DNA of 64,000 nt from Hyalella azteca (taxonomy: Eukaryota; Arthropoda; Malacostraca; Amphipoda; Hyalellidae). The first letter of the stretch is position 1, and every line of letters starts with the position of its first letter. Below the pieces are notes generated by a model. That model searched no databases, was not told the DNA's origin, and saw only the letters and a program-made list of their open reading frames with translations. Below are positions 12,880 through 25,297 of the stretch, piece after piece. The stretch is from positions 192,972 to 256,971 of the forward strand of contig NW_025933238.1 of the NCBI RefSeq assembly GCF_000764305.2, given 5' to 3'. The position numbers and the translations under genes are program-made.

Positions 12880-13620
12880 AGGAGCCTCAGGGCGAGCAAC
12901 TGCCCTAAGATGCAAAGTGTAAACCTTACATCCCTCTGGAGGAATTCGGGAAACGATATCATACAATCGAATAAGAATTACTTCAACTTTATACATTGCA
13001 TAAATAAACGATACATTCAAGATTCCACGGATAGTTAAAACGATCAGTAATCCACAAGAAAGACATAGAATTCCGTGCACTATAGTATAGCCAGACAGTA
13101 CACGTAACATATCGTAATCTTTGGTTAAGAGAATTCGCAATTTTTTTTTTTCAACATTGCACAAAGACATTTTGTGACCCACTAACATAAAGAATTTATA
13201 TGTTAGCACCAGGCATATACATGTATTGCATTGGCAGGCTGAAATAAAAAATTTTGCCCGTGACAACAATTTTGAAGCTACTTTGCCTGCTGAGAAAATA
13301 GAGCACAAATAGGCAACGAACTTTATGAAATAATAAGAAATACATTAAATCAGTAGGCCCTTCGCTTGAATATTACTAATTGTTTAATACAAGGAATTTT
13401 CAAGATGGATCACCTAATTTAGAGAAAAAATGAGTTATGTAACTTTTACATTGTTTCCCTGTTAAGTGGTAATGACTGTTAGCCTATATTACCTCACATG
13501 CCCAGGTCTGTGCTTGAGGCGTAAGTTATCATACCTGTCGCCAATCATCTGCCTATCATACAATTCTTAAAATCGTTCATCACAAACTTGATGATTTTAT
13601 TTAGCATTTCAAAAATGGAG
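12880..13620. other. Insert present upstream of copy B only
   Basis: After AGAGCTGAG the A and B units lose alignment and resume near 13632. The B-specific stretch begins with a 20-bp word shared with 5517-5536, preceded on the minus strand by CATCTTAG, so it could be an untranslated 5' exon. A 167-codon minus-strand ORF (13308-12805) overlaps it; it is hydrophobic and unconvincing. Confidence 0.4.
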
Positions 13621-13826
13621 ACCAGTCATTAAATATAGACGTATTCTCTTAGTTATTTCTACAGCAAAACGGCAATAACTAAACTATGACCAATAACTTG
13701 ATTATGTTCCGTGTCACGCTATGCACAGAAATAAAAATTTATATTCAAAAATTATACAAATATTATATCCAATTATCTCTACAATGGCGAACATGAATGC
13801 AAACTTATCCACTCCAATTTTCTTTT

Positions 13827-14868
13827 AACTTTTGAAAAAAATTATACATGACTAGAAATTTGTCTAACTTCATGGTTTGAGTATCTAAAATGCAAGTTTC
13901 TCGGTCTTTTTAATGAGCGAAAGGGCTGACGTAAAATGTCCATAAATTCTATGAAAACATGGACAATGAGTCATGATTATATAAACATCTATGCGAAATA
14001 TAATCATAAATAAAATATATTATAAAATAAACAAAACATGAACGAGGCACGCAGCACAGAACAGCGATCGTTGCAACGATGTAAGTAATGTAAGACAGTT
14101 AACTGTTAAGAGATTCTTCAGTCTACTAATTATATTCTTGAGTGTTGATTCAGCAACTCTAACATTTAATAAAATATTATCATAGTCATTCCGATATTTT
14201 AACTAATTAGGATTAAATATCACAGGCGTATTGTGAACTGGTTCAGTTTCTTCTAACTTAAAGAAATAAAAGTATTCATTATCTTAGACTGATATTAAAT
14301 GAAGGCAGTTTGTACTGATGAGAAAATCAAGTTACGCGTAAAGGAAATATTTGAGATCATTCTCAGTTTCAGTACGCAACAGATTAAAATAATTCATAAA
14401 TTTGAAACAAATAGCACGTTAATGCATTGGAATGTAAATTTTGCGATTAGCGAAACGCTTGGAGTAATATACTCATTTGCTTGGACCAACATGATAGCAA
14501 TTTTCTTCATTTCATCAAGGCTCCGGGACTCTACAAGTTTATAAATAAGTAAACAGAGCGGACAGGCTGAATGACCGAGAACGAAACTCTTTCATAGCAT
14601 CGAAAACAGCAACAGAATACCAGTTCTTAGGATCAATTCGGTTCACTGTACCATACAGACAATGAACAAATAGCGGCAGTAAATCTTAGAGGTTCAATAA
14701 GATCACCTATCTGAAGGCACAGCGTTAGATGGTGCAAGATGAGGACACACATTCTGCAGTTAAGGCACACGTAAACTTATTGATGTGGCTCAACGCTTTT
14801 CTTATTTAGTGCAAGCGTTTCAAAAACACACACAGTGTTGCCTCAAACCAGTTCACTTGAGGCAGATC
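13827..14868. other. Intergenic between copies B and C
   Basis: AT-rich sequence with short ORFs only. The part nearest 14868 should hold the 3' untranslated region of copy C. I see no further gene. Confidence 0.4.
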
Positions 14869-17800
14869 CTAAGTTTCTGGCCTTATGAGCTCAAGGTAAT
14901 CTGATACAGCAAGCACTTGACCATCTTGTGTGGCGATGCGTACGGCGGCCCCCAGGACTAGGGGGTTAACATGCGGATTGTGAATCTCGGCAACACAAGA
15001 GGAGCACGCAGCCGCGCAGTCTCCAGTAGAGCCTAACATCCCCACCCAAAACTCGTTGCCAGGGAGGGAGTTGCCATCCCAGGCATAGTTGCACACAAGT
15101 ATGCAGTCTGCAGGCACCTTATCATGCAAGTTACGTTTGGAGAATTTTATCACTATGTTAGTGCCAGGGAATTTTTGGTCGTTTGATGTGCCATGGACTG
15201 ATGTGCAATTTATGTAACTGAAATCAACGAAAGCAACATGCTCCAAATTACAGACGTTTTTCATAGCGTCTCCCCAGGCTTCCACGTACAGCTCCTCCTG
15301 TTCGTCAAAGGCGCGCCACACGCCGAGTCCAAGACCCACGACGTGCACATAGGCTTTCTTGCCGCAGGCCTGCGCGCGGCTGTTGGCCTCACACAACAAA
15401 ATCTCGGCAGTGATGGCAATTCTCTTCTTGTACACTGTGATGTTGAAGATGTTTTCCCTTCCAACTCTTGTATACTCAAAGGGAGCCAACCATTCCTTGC
15501 TCTGCTGCCCTTGCAAGCAGGTGGTGGCATCTTGGTAAGTGGGCAGTTCACCGCCCCAGAACTTGCCCCAAACTGCGTTGATGTGCGGCGCACTAGGCGT
15601 GCCAAATCCGTTCTCGGGGCGGTTCTGTTGGCGAGTCACGAGGCAGTCCAAATACTCCATGACTCCATCAACTTCAAAACGAGCGCCAACCTGTCCCACG
15701 ATCACGCCCTCAGTCTGATAGTCATCCTTGTTATCTTTTCTTCCACAATTAGTTCTCCTGCCGTCGTTAACGAACCACGACCAACTTGACAGAGATACGA
15801 GAGCAGAGATTTTCATCTCATCGTAGGTGAGTAAATTCTTCATGACCAAAGGGTATTTTTCTTCATTATTCCCAACTGAATTGAATCCACCAAATCCTTC
15901 TTTGAAACTAGGAGCCGGCAGACGATAGCGATCGCCTGGGCCATAGAAGCACATGGGTCGTTTCTTGAGTAGTCGGTCGATGAAAGACACCACGTCCATA
16001 CCAGCATACACCAGTCTGAAAATTTAAATAATTATTTAACTAAAATATCAGGATGGCGTGAAAGGTAATTGAAAAGAGGATGCCACTCTTAGAAGTCCGA
16101 ACATACTATTGCTACAGCAAAAATTCTGCGAATAAAAAATGGTAAATTTCCAGCCGAAACACGGTAGTGAATTAATTTAGCACAATGTAATCCTGTGCTA
16201 GCAGTTAGGAAGTTAAGTAAAGGGTCCCAACAGCCCATTTTGATTGAGGAGTTTGCATTGTAACCGGGTTACTTATTCATTTTCATCGCAAAATAAATCC
16301 CCATATTTCCAATTTATTTATAGTTACGTTATATCAATATTTTCGACATTTTTTCGGGTAATTATAGCTGTCGTGTCTCATTTTAGGGTAAGGAAACTGA
16401 CTTCTATAAGACTGTAGTAAACACACGGTCTTGGCATGACTGGCTGCAATACTCTCGCGCCTCACCGATTGTAAATAGAATAGGGTTAGGGAACCGAATT
16501 TCACTAATCTTTAGTATTCATGCGTGCGCTCAATTCATTCCCTTGTTCAATTAAATCAGATTTGTTCATGATGCATTGATGTTCTGTTATTGCGTTCTGT
16601 ATTGTTCCTTTGTTTATTTGATTACTTATACTATTTATTTATTTTCTTGCAGTTATGTTTAGTCTACCCATGCTCCTTAATTCCCTGGTTTTGTTGATCT
16701 GTAATCTGATCACCAATACATTTGATATCTTTATTTGTTATTTATGGCCTCTGCGATAATAATTTACATTTAGTTGCCTGAGAGACATAAGTAGGTCACG
16801 TAGGGTTGACCTCACCCGCAAATGCGCCGGCAACAGCATTATATACTGTGTAAGACAACAAAAAATAACCAACAAGTGTAGTTTTCTAACGCATGATTAA
16901 AACACCATCTAATCGAGTCCATCATTTGGACACAACATAATGATATTGGCGCAAGATAAAATATTTTTCATCTCAGCCAAACAAAGAACCCAACACTAGC
17001 GCACTACCACTTACTTCTCAGGACTCGTTCCGAAGCGCAGCTTGTGATCCAGAAAGTCTCTCAGGAGGTTCAGGCACGTGTGGTGTACGATGGGGTAAAC
17101 GGAATGAACAAAATCCTCCAGCTTACCAGAATCAACACCGCTCTGGAGAAGTAATATTACACACTGACTACATTTTCATTAGAGATAGTTCATTTAACAC
17201 ATAATTTATCTGCTTACACTTACAAAAAGTTCATCATCAGATACCAAATGAGGATCATAAATATATTTTATTTGCCAATTTCCTTCATCTTTTTAACGTA
17301 ACAAAATACATCGAAGTTTGGCTTATTCTTCCCCTTTATTCTATTTATTTTCAGTAGAAGAAACAAAAATTTGCTAGTAGTGACATTGCAGGAGTAAAAA
17401 TCGTTAACAGCCATGCAGGTTTGGGACATACCTTGAACTACCGATATTTCGTAACTACCAGATAGACAGTTTTGTAATGCAAGACTGTCTCGAGCAAAGG
17501 CACGAGAATCATACAACCAATATCAAAAAGTCATACAGACTAAACCCTCTGACTACCTATGTACCTACCATCTACAATGCTAATTGTACATAGAGACCAG
17601 GTTAATAGTTATTGCAATGTATCATAACTAGTTTAAATAGTTCATCAATAGTTTATGCGAGAGTTTAGAATAGTGAAAAAAATACACATTAATACTAATA
17701 CTGAAGATCTACTTGAGTCCCGTACCTGCAGCAGAACGTGCAGTCTTGCAGTCTCCGAAGGGAAGGTTTCTTGAAATTTCTTACTGCGCTCGATGACTTC

Positions 17801-17926
17801 CTCCAGGTTCGTGGTAGGCACCGTCAGGTTGGAGCGCCGCAAGTCACTCAGCAGCCCCGGGCTTGGCACGGCGTCCAGGCAGACCGGTTGTACAGGGGTT
17901 GGTCGTGCATGCAGAATGTTCTCCAT
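14869..17926 (-). CDS. Copy C: intact short-form DUF4804/MavL-like protein, putative arginine-specific (ADP-ribosyl)hydrolase
   Basis: Exons are 17926-17726 (201 bp, start MENILHARPTPVQP), 17142-17015 (128 bp) and 16015-14869 (1147 bp). Donors GTACGG and GTAAGT, acceptors TTCTCCAG and ATTTTCAG, phases 0 and 2 agree, giving 491 aa. It has neither the RG-rich N-terminus nor the Lys-rich tail of A and B and ends soon after the domain at LELIRPET, so it may be closest to the ancestral form. CNYAWDGNSLPGNEFW is at residues 418-433; D423 and E431 are the acidic residues I would test first as ligand or catalytic positions. The part from about 15268 to 15645 is nearly identical to copy B, whereas sequence on both sides differs strongly, as expected after gene conversion. 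Function is inferred from the family (see copy B). Confidence 0.72.
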
Positions 17927-19607
17927 TGAAGTTAAGCGCACGATTTATGCAGGCGGAGCTCAGAGTTGGAAGATTCCCTGATAGCTTATTCAAAAAAGGC
18001 AAATAGTTTCTGGTATCCAAAGATTCAACAAGCATTTAGTTCAAGACTTAATGCAAGATTTTAAATAAAAATTTGCTAAAAACCCTCAGCTGAAGAGATT
18101 GCTGACAAATTTGCAACGAAACCCTCGACGATTTTTAAAACGAGCCAACACAAGAAAAAAATTGAATATATGTTGAACGAAAGCAGAACAACTGCTTACA
18201 GATACAACTTCGAAAGTGCAACAAACACAGCTTGTGTTGAATAAACTCTTGTAGCTGGAATCCGTTTTGTCATCTTTGATCTCCATAGCCGTCACATTAC
18301 GTCACATTAGCGCTGAGGGGATTGAAACCGATTGATGCCTTATAAACATAGCTTTCGCTGAGCAGCAAATTATGAAACAAATTCGTAATCCAGATGCATC
18401 CTGAGCTTTGCATGTTTAGTTGACCTCCAAAACGAAATCAGCATTCCTACAATTTTAGGAAGATGTGCTCAAAATCTATGAATACAATCATCTACAGCAG
18501 TTCCAAATTACTTAGTACTTCGGTAAATTAACACAGGGATATTAAAATTAACTTGAAATACTCGGGAGCCCCAGGGTGCGTTACTACCCTCAGCTGCAGG
18601 TCAACTTGCACTGCAGCTCCCTGGAGGAAATACCACAACACTTGGGCCAGAAAAAAAAAATTAGTTCAATATTTGTAATTCCTTTCAATTATATAAGAGT
18701 TTTGAGAAATAAAGATCACGCAAAACTTGACACATTTCTGGTGTAAGACTGGATGGCTTAATGCAGTGCTTGTAACAGAAAGGACGTGGTCAGATTATTA
18801 ATGCTATGAAAATAAGACAATCATAGAAGTTATTAGTGACTTGATCAGTTATAATTGCTCACGAGTCCTCTTCATAAATCAGCATATGAATATGCATATA
18901 AAATCTGCCATAACTAGCAAAGCTAATGGGTGAAGTTTGAGAGCATCAATTCAGAACCGGCAAAACACTAGTCGTACGTATATTGAAAATATGTTCATTA
19001 GAAAAAGTCAAGTTCGCACTTCTAAACTACAGCAGTAACAAATATGATTTCCATTTTGAACATTTAAGGCATATTTCTCAAAAGTAAAAAGTGTACTGCC
19101 TAAGGATATTCCAATACTTAGTTTTTGGAAATTTGATTTATGCCTAAACAAGTTACCCCTAATTTTTTCAGTAGAAACGGACGCAAGGATCCCGAGAAAT
19201 GCCGCTTTTTGAGGGTTCTAAAGTAATAACAAGTTAATCGTAGTTGCCAGCCACACCAAACATGGTGCGTGGTATCACAGAGATCAAAATTAATATACAT
19301 TTGCTTAATCTATAAATAAAAGTATAAGGATTATGAGCTTCTAGTTAGCTAGAAAATTGCAAAAAGCTCGTAATGCTGAGAACCAATTCAGTTCATTGAA
19401 ATTTCGACCACAAATTTCATTGTGGTAAGATCATAAAAATTAATATTCATTACTGGGTGATTTTTGAAATAAATAGATACCTGTGTTCTTACCAAACATC
19501 AAAATAGGCAACGATAAATCATATCCATATAATAAACTAAAAAACACTCGATAATACGAAAATTCTAAAAAGGCACAATGGCAAGTCACACATCACACAA
19601 ATTTACT
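17927..19607. other. Intergenic between copies C and D
   Basis: AT-rich with no recognisable gene. It should contain the promoter of copy C and the 3' untranslated region of copy D. No array-type RG-rich exon is present upstream of copy C. Confidence 0.4.
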
Positions 19608-20933
19608 TCATTTACTAAATGATTTGCGGTCAATTTTGATCTTCTTCTTGGGAGGTGCTGCAGCGCTTGCTTCAGGCACCGAGCTTCGTTTACTACTGAC
19701 ATGATGCTTGACGGAAATGGACGTTACGGAGGACTCGTTTTGGTCTTTAGATGACGACGATGATTTACTGTTACCAGAGTCGCTTGACTCACGATACTTT
19801 CGAAAACTTTCGCGCTTTGCATACTCCGCCCATGTAATCACGCGCCCTTCTTTGACAGCAACACGTAGAGCCTGGCCCGATACTGCGGGGTTGATGTGGT
19901 GGTTGTGAAGCTCGGCGATGCAAGATGAGCAAGCTGCTGCACTGTCACCAGTCGAACATAATTTATCCATCCAAAACTCGTTGCCGGGAAGAGAATTACC
20001 GTCCCAGGCATAGTTGCAAACGAGAATGCAGCCATGAGGCACTTTGTCATGCAAGTTCCGTTTTGAGAACCTGATTACTACGTCACTGCCTGGGAACTTC
20101 TCATTGTGCAAAGTACCATACATTGATGAGCAGCCTATGTAACTGAAATCCACATAAGCAATGTGTGTCAAGCGGTTGAGATTCCTGAGAGCATCGCCCC
20201 AAGCTTCAATGAAGAGTTCGTCCTGTTCTTCAAAAGCGCGCCACACGCCGAGTCCAAGACCCACGACGTGCACATAGGCTTTCTTGCCGCAGGCCTGCGC
20301 GCGGCTGTTGGCCTCACACAACAAAATCTCGGCAGTGATGGCAATTCTCTTCTTGTACACCGTGATTTTGAAGATGTTTTTCCAACTCTTGTATACTCAA
20401 AGGGAGCCAACCACTCCTTGCTCTGCTGCCCCTGCAAGCAGGTGGTGGCATCTTGGTAAGTGGGCAGCTCACCACCCCAGAATTTGCCCCAAACTGCGTT
20501 GATGTGCGGCGCACTAAACGAACCAAATCCGTTCTCGGGGCGGTTCTGTTGGCGAGTCACAATGCAGTCCACGAACTCCATGACTCCTTCCTTCCTCAGG
20601 CGTGTGCCGACCTGCCCGACGACGACGCCTTCCGTCTGATACGTTCCGGCACGATCTTCTTTACCGTAATTTTTTCGCCTGCCGTTGTTGACAAACCAGG
20701 ACCAACTCGACAAAGACACCAAAGAAGAAAGACGCATCTCGTCATAGGAGAGGAAACTCTCAAGTAACAGCGGAGGGTCTTCATTCTCAGTGCCAATTTT
20801 TTCAAAGCCGCCATAGCCCTCTTTGAAACTTCCAGGCAATAAGTAGTGATCGTTTTCACCAATGAAACTCAGAGGTCTTTTCTTGAGAAGTCGGTCAATG
20901 AAAGAGACTACATCCATGTCTTTATAAACACGT
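19608..20933 (-). pseudogene. Copy D: DUF4804/MavL-like exon 3 with a 4-nt frameshift
   Basis: Exon 3 begins after TTTTTTCCAG at 20933. Its first half (MDVVSFIDRLLKKRP to PFEYTRVG) is almost the same as copy B, and the adjoining intron is also homologous to intron 2 of B. Near 20379 the plus strand reads GATGTTTTTCCAAC where B reads GATGTTTTCCCTTCCAAC: four bases are missing, and the frame then stops at 20168. With the bases counted in, exon 3 would be 443 codons including the stop. The second half keeps CNYAWDGNSLPGNEFW but has its own C-terminus: Ser-rich, then PPKKKIKIDRK, an NLS-like tract. Exon 1 is absent and exon 2 survives only as a piece at 21280-21382. A sequencing error could explain the 4 bases but not the missing exons. 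Confidence 0.68.
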
Positions 20934-21279
20934 CTGGAAAAAACGAAAAAAAAAACAATGTATGGTACTCGACATTAGGTATAAATTTATGCACGAAATT
21001 TTACTACCAAAATATGGAGGCTTTTACAAGATCAATCAAAAGACACGAAAAAAATGTGACCGGCCATTTTTATAGGTACAAGAAGTATGATGTCGTTATG
21101 TGCAAACATTTGAATAACTCATTGAAAATAAGCAAATTATTATCTTTACTTAAACCATTAGTAGTTCAGAATTTAGGAGCTGAGACAATGTCCATCACAT
21201 TCGTTTGCCGACGGTGTAAAAAGGTAAAATTTGTATAGAAATAAAAAGAAAACATCCTGTACAGACGTCACCCCCTTAC

Positions 21280-21382
21280 TTCTCAGGATTCGTTCCGTAG
21301 CGCAGCTTGTGGTCCAGAAAGTCTCTCAGGAGGTTCAGGCACGTGTGGTGTACGATGGGGTAAACGGATCGAACAAATTCCT
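21280..21382 (-). pseudogene. Remnant of copy D exon 2
   Basis: The 3' part of the 128-bp exon, nearly identical to exon 2 of A and B, ends at an intact GTAAGG donor. Its 5' end is replaced: at about 21382-21384 it joins the interior of copy E exon 3, so exon 2 no longer has an acceptor of its own. Confidence 0.75.
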
Positions 21383-23359
21383 AACATAGGCTTTCTTGCC
21401 GCAGGCCTGCGCGCGGCTGTTGGCCTCACACAACAAAATCTCGGCAGTGATGGCAATTCTCTTCTTGTACACCGTGATGTTGAAGATACTGTTACCGCCA
21501 AAAGCAGCGTACTCGAAAGGGGATGACTGATGTTCATGTGGCTGCATTTGCAAAACCGCGTTAGCATCTCGGTAAGTTGGAAGTGGGCCTCCCCAGAATT
21601 TACCCCAGACATAATTAATGTGAGGAGATTTTGTATTACCATAACCAAGCTCCGGACGGTTCTGACTAGATGTCACAACACAATCAGCATACTCCATGAC
21701 GCGTTCTCTTTTAAGTCGAGCACCAACTTGCCCCACAATCACGCCTTCTTCTTCAAATGTTCCTCTCGCGTCCAGAGCACCATAGTTCTTTCGTCGGCCG
21801 TTATTGATGAAGCAAGACCAACTAGACATTGAAAGCAGAGCAGAAACCTTCATCTCGTCATAGGACAAATAATTTACAAGACTTAAAGGGTGTTTCTCTC
21901 TGGTAGTGCCGACTGCTTCAAAGCCACCAGATCCTCTCTTACGATGAGGAGGTGGCAAGAGGTAGCGGTCATTGGCGCCCAGGAAGCTCATGGGTCGCCT
22001 CTTGAGCAGCCGATCCACGAAGGCCAAGATGTCCATCGAAGCATAGAGGGATCTGTACCACAAATTATTATGCACATAACAGATTTAATTTCAATTTATT
22101 TTCAAAATAAATGAAAAAGAATTCTTAACATTCTAAAAAACCAATAAATAGACATCTTAGATATGTTAAAAAGTACTACAACTGATTCAAATAACATCAG
22201 AAATTCAGTGTAAGAACACTCATATGGAGAAATAAATGCTACAAAATACGATTGGGAAATTTGAGGCTTACTTTTCAATGGAGGATCCATGAAGCTTTTT
22301 GTACTGGAGGAAGTCAACGAGGAGGTTGAGGCACATGTGGTGGATGATAGGGTACACCGACAGCATGTGCTTTTCCAGCACCTCTCCTGGCACTCCCAGC
22401 TGTTGGGTAAATATCATTACTGCCTTCCAGGATTACTGCCTATAGCATTAGTAGACACTGTGAATACAGGAATTACCATAGACACTGTGATTATAATTAA
22501 GAATTACTGTAGATACTGTGGTTAGAGCAATTACTACGACACTGTGAATACCAGATTTGCTGTAGAAACAGTGATTATTTGAGTGGATTTTAGTGTAGCG
22601 AGCAGGTTAAAAATTCACAACTACTACACATAATCTACACTAAATTCTAAAAAGGTTTTTGCTCAAAGAGAACCGTTCTTTTACGCAATGCATCATCCAT
22701 TTATCATATATTACATAAAAAAACAAGCTGTCAACAGTTTTCATAAGACAGACTATTTTATGTTTTCCAACATGGTAGTGAATTGAGGACATGCTGCCCA
22801 TTAACCAAGAAGAACCAATAATATTCAGATCTAACATGTTAACTCACCTACCATGCACTTGAAATGTTATTTTAGTTATTTTCAAATATGGAACCCCTGA
22901 TCTGGTGCACTTCTAGGGAAATCACACTGAAGAATGCTTAAAAGAAATACAATAAATAGGAATCTTAATAGACTTTATAATGGTCATGGATGATAAGACA
23001 GCAATATTAACATAAGAGATGGAAAATTTAAATGCAAGATTGGAATTTATTGCAGAAAAATGAAAGTGATGAGATAGCTGCTAGAAATAGATACCAGTAC
23101 TAACCTTATGCATGATACTTTCCACCTTGACATTAGCACATGGGAACTTTGCAACAAATCTAGAACTCCTACTTATAAGCTGATCCAAGGTATAACTAGC
23201 TTTTTCTTTGTTCTCTTTCTTTGCTTGTTCAAGTTGGGCCAGAACTTCCTGGCTAGGTGTTCCATTCAAAGCAACTTGTATGACATTTGTACGTGATCTG
23301 AGAGCCTTCGGGTTAGATTTTTTGGGAATCCAAATTGTTCGACTAAATTGTGGAGGCAT
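21335..23359 (-). pseudogene. Copy E: divergent DUF4804/MavL-like paralogue, truncated and fused to copy D exon 2
   Basis: Coding exon 1 is 23359-23105, starting at MPPQFSRTIWIPKK. The frame is open upstream to an acceptor at 23383, so an earlier coding exon is possible. Exon 2 is 22399-22272, again exactly 128 bp (VYPIIHHMCLNLL). Exon 3 starts at 22052. It encodes MDILAFVDRLLKRRP through ITAEILLCEANSRAQACGKKAYV, then crosses into the copy D exon-2 remnant out of frame and stops at 21335, about 366 aa in all. The second half of the domain, including the CNYAWDGN motif, is missing, so hydrolase activity is unlikely. E is the most diverged copy except in the last about 100 bp before the join, which match the other four copies almost exactly. 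Confidence 0.68.
22446..22578. repeat. Degenerate short tandem repeat in copy E intron 1
   Basis: The theme GTAGACACTGTGAATACAGG / AATTAC recurs four to five times with substitutions and uneven spacing of about 22-34 bp. No coding role is visible. Confidence 0.6.
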
Positions 23360-23382
23360 GATGTTAGGACCTCCTAGCAATT

Positions 23383-24603
23383 CTATGGATGGAAAGACAT
23401 GAGAAATTTATTATGTATGACTTTATTAATTACAAAATACCAAGCAAAAATAACATTTCAATTTTTTTCACTGGCTTGAAGGGGGCAATAATGTTTAAAT
23501 ACTATAAATAGAAAAAATTTAAAATTAACCATTATAAACCCTATAGAGGCCAAAACCTTGATTAACTATGACAATGATATATAAAAAAAAATTCACAAAA
23601 TAGAAATCATTACAAAAGCTGGTAAAAACTACTACTGAAATTATCATGCAGTTCCCACACAGACATATGTTTATATACTTGTATAAAGATTTTTCGTACC
23701 TATGCAGTGTTTGTCTACCTTGTACTACTTGGTACGTACCATTTAGGATAGGACTAGAGCTGATGAGCTTAAACCAAATTCAGTCAGTAACCAGGCTTCA
23801 CCCTCGATTGTTTGGTATGTTAATATTTAGTCATCCTTTGATTATGTTCTTCTAAATTGTTCATAATCAAGATTACCCTAAACTTGGTATTAAATTGTTC
23901 ATTCTGTGTTTTCAGACATCTATAAGTTAACATTCTAAATAATCCCTTGAACAAAGAGCCAGATTTTTTACTACTTGGATGACATAGAATAATTTAAAAA
24001 CCCAAGACAATACTGTCAAGAAACTCAATCAAATAAAATTCAAGTTCAAATTTATATTGAAAAAGTACAAAAATGAAAATTTTCCCTACTCAATAATGTT
24101 CTCATCAATCTTTATTTTTATTTACAAGGAGGAAATTATAGGGCCAGTGCACGTTTGCATTTAAGAATAGACAACATGTATACATTTATATACATTGATA
24201 TACACTGTACTTAATTTTTTGGCATAGAGCACAAACTTCTACACAGTTTCTAATCCATGCTGGCGCCTCAAGAAGTTCCCCAGCAGTTGCATGTATTTCC
24301 AATTAACAAAATATGCTGAAAACAAACAGAGGGATGATAATAATAACTAATCAAATTAATTAATATTTCCCTCTATGGAAATTTGGCATGACAAAAATTT
24401 TTATAGAATAGCTCAATTTATTAATTCAAATGCATCAACATAAGATAACATAGGAAATTTTTCAGTTATAAATCAAATTGTCATTTGTTCATGAATAGAA
24501 ATTTGTATAAGCCCGGAAGAGCAAGTTTTAACCTTCCACAGCATAGTCAATTCACAATTCCTATAAAGATAGCTCCATGACAAATTTGGTAAATGTCAAA
24601 TTA
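23383..24603. other. Intergenic between copy E and COA5
   Basis: AT-rich. It may contain the 5' end of copy E, for which I could not place a first exon, and the 3' untranslated region of COA5. No other gene recognised. Confidence 0.4.
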
Positions 24604-24879
24604 TTAATATCCTTTACGGCCTCGAAATCGCTGCCGAAAATCCAACAAAGATCGTTTACACTCAAAAAATGTGTTGAGCAAAGAACGACAATCTTGAGAG
24701 ATGGATGGGTGGTTCTCTGCCAGGCATTGCCGGGGTGTCTTCTTCTCTATCTTGCAACAGTCTGAGTTCAGGAGACAATGCTTGAGGTCAGCACGAGCAC
24801 CACTGCAGGCCTCCATTGTTGACTTGTCAGCAATGGGGGTCTCATCTGTGTAACGCAGCATCACTGGTTCTGAAGACAT
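24604..24879 (-). CDS. COA5: Cytochrome c oxidase assembly factor 5 (PET191 family)
   Basis: A single 91-codon exon, MSSEPVMLRYTDETP to FRQRFRGRKGY. It has the twin CX9C pattern of mitochondrial intermembrane-space proteins: CSGARADLKHC and CRSLLNTFFEC, with further cysteines (CCKIEKK, PRQC) between them. The PRQCL and FFECKRSLLD...RFRGRKGY blocks are diagnostic of COA5/PET191, which helps assemble respiratory complex IV and is imported by the Mia40 disulfide relay. The human protein is 74 aa; the extra length here is at the N-terminus and inside the loop between the CX9C helices. The ATG at 24879 is the first in frame. It lies next to the array but shares nothing with it. Confidence 0.92.
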   Translation of the reverse strand: MSSEPVMLRYTDETPIADKSTMEACSGARADLKHCLLNSDCCKIEKKTPRQCLAENHPSISQDCRSLLNTFFECKRSLLDFRQRFRGRKGY

Positions 24880-25297
24880 GTTTACTGCTCTCTTGATACG
24901 GTTGCTATTTTCATGAAAAGAGAAACAAAAAATCTGTGAGCTCTTCTAAATTTTGGAGTAAATCTTGGACTTGATGAAAACAATTCAAATCAATTGCAGT
25001 AGTAGTTATGATATCAGTAGTAAGTTTTTCATACTCTGTTGGAAACCAAATAGACTTTGGGTTAAATGATCCCACAATTAGATACATACAGTTTATTAAT
25101 ATTACACCCAGATAAAGTTCCTTGAATAAGCTTTATTTTAGTCCAAGCTTAAAAATTCACCAAAAATAAATCATAGAATTGTCAAGTTAAACTGAAATTT
25201 TTAATTTTTTACAAGTAAATAGGATACAACATGAAAATTTTTTGTTTTGTATCATATTTCCAAGTATTATGAAATTATGTCCCAATTAACAACAAAA
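24880..25297. other. Intergenic upstream of COA5
   Basis: AT-rich. It should hold the COA5 promoter; no conserved element or gene is recognisable. Confidence 0.4.

Larger units (their letters stand above)
8170..13826 (-). repeat. Segmental duplication unit 2 (carries copy B)
   Basis: This is the complete counterpart of the 1041-4130 block, with matching order and orientation. It keeps the full exon 3, intron 2 and a longer intron 1. It also has about 740 bp (12880-13620) between the promoter side and the distal homologous block that unit 1 lacks. Both exon-1 coding parts are exactly 768 bp. Confidence 0.75.

Noticed and set aside
12805..13308. 167-codon minus-strand ORF upstream of copy B
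   Set aside because: It overlaps the promoter side of copy B and contains no recognisable domain; probably chance.
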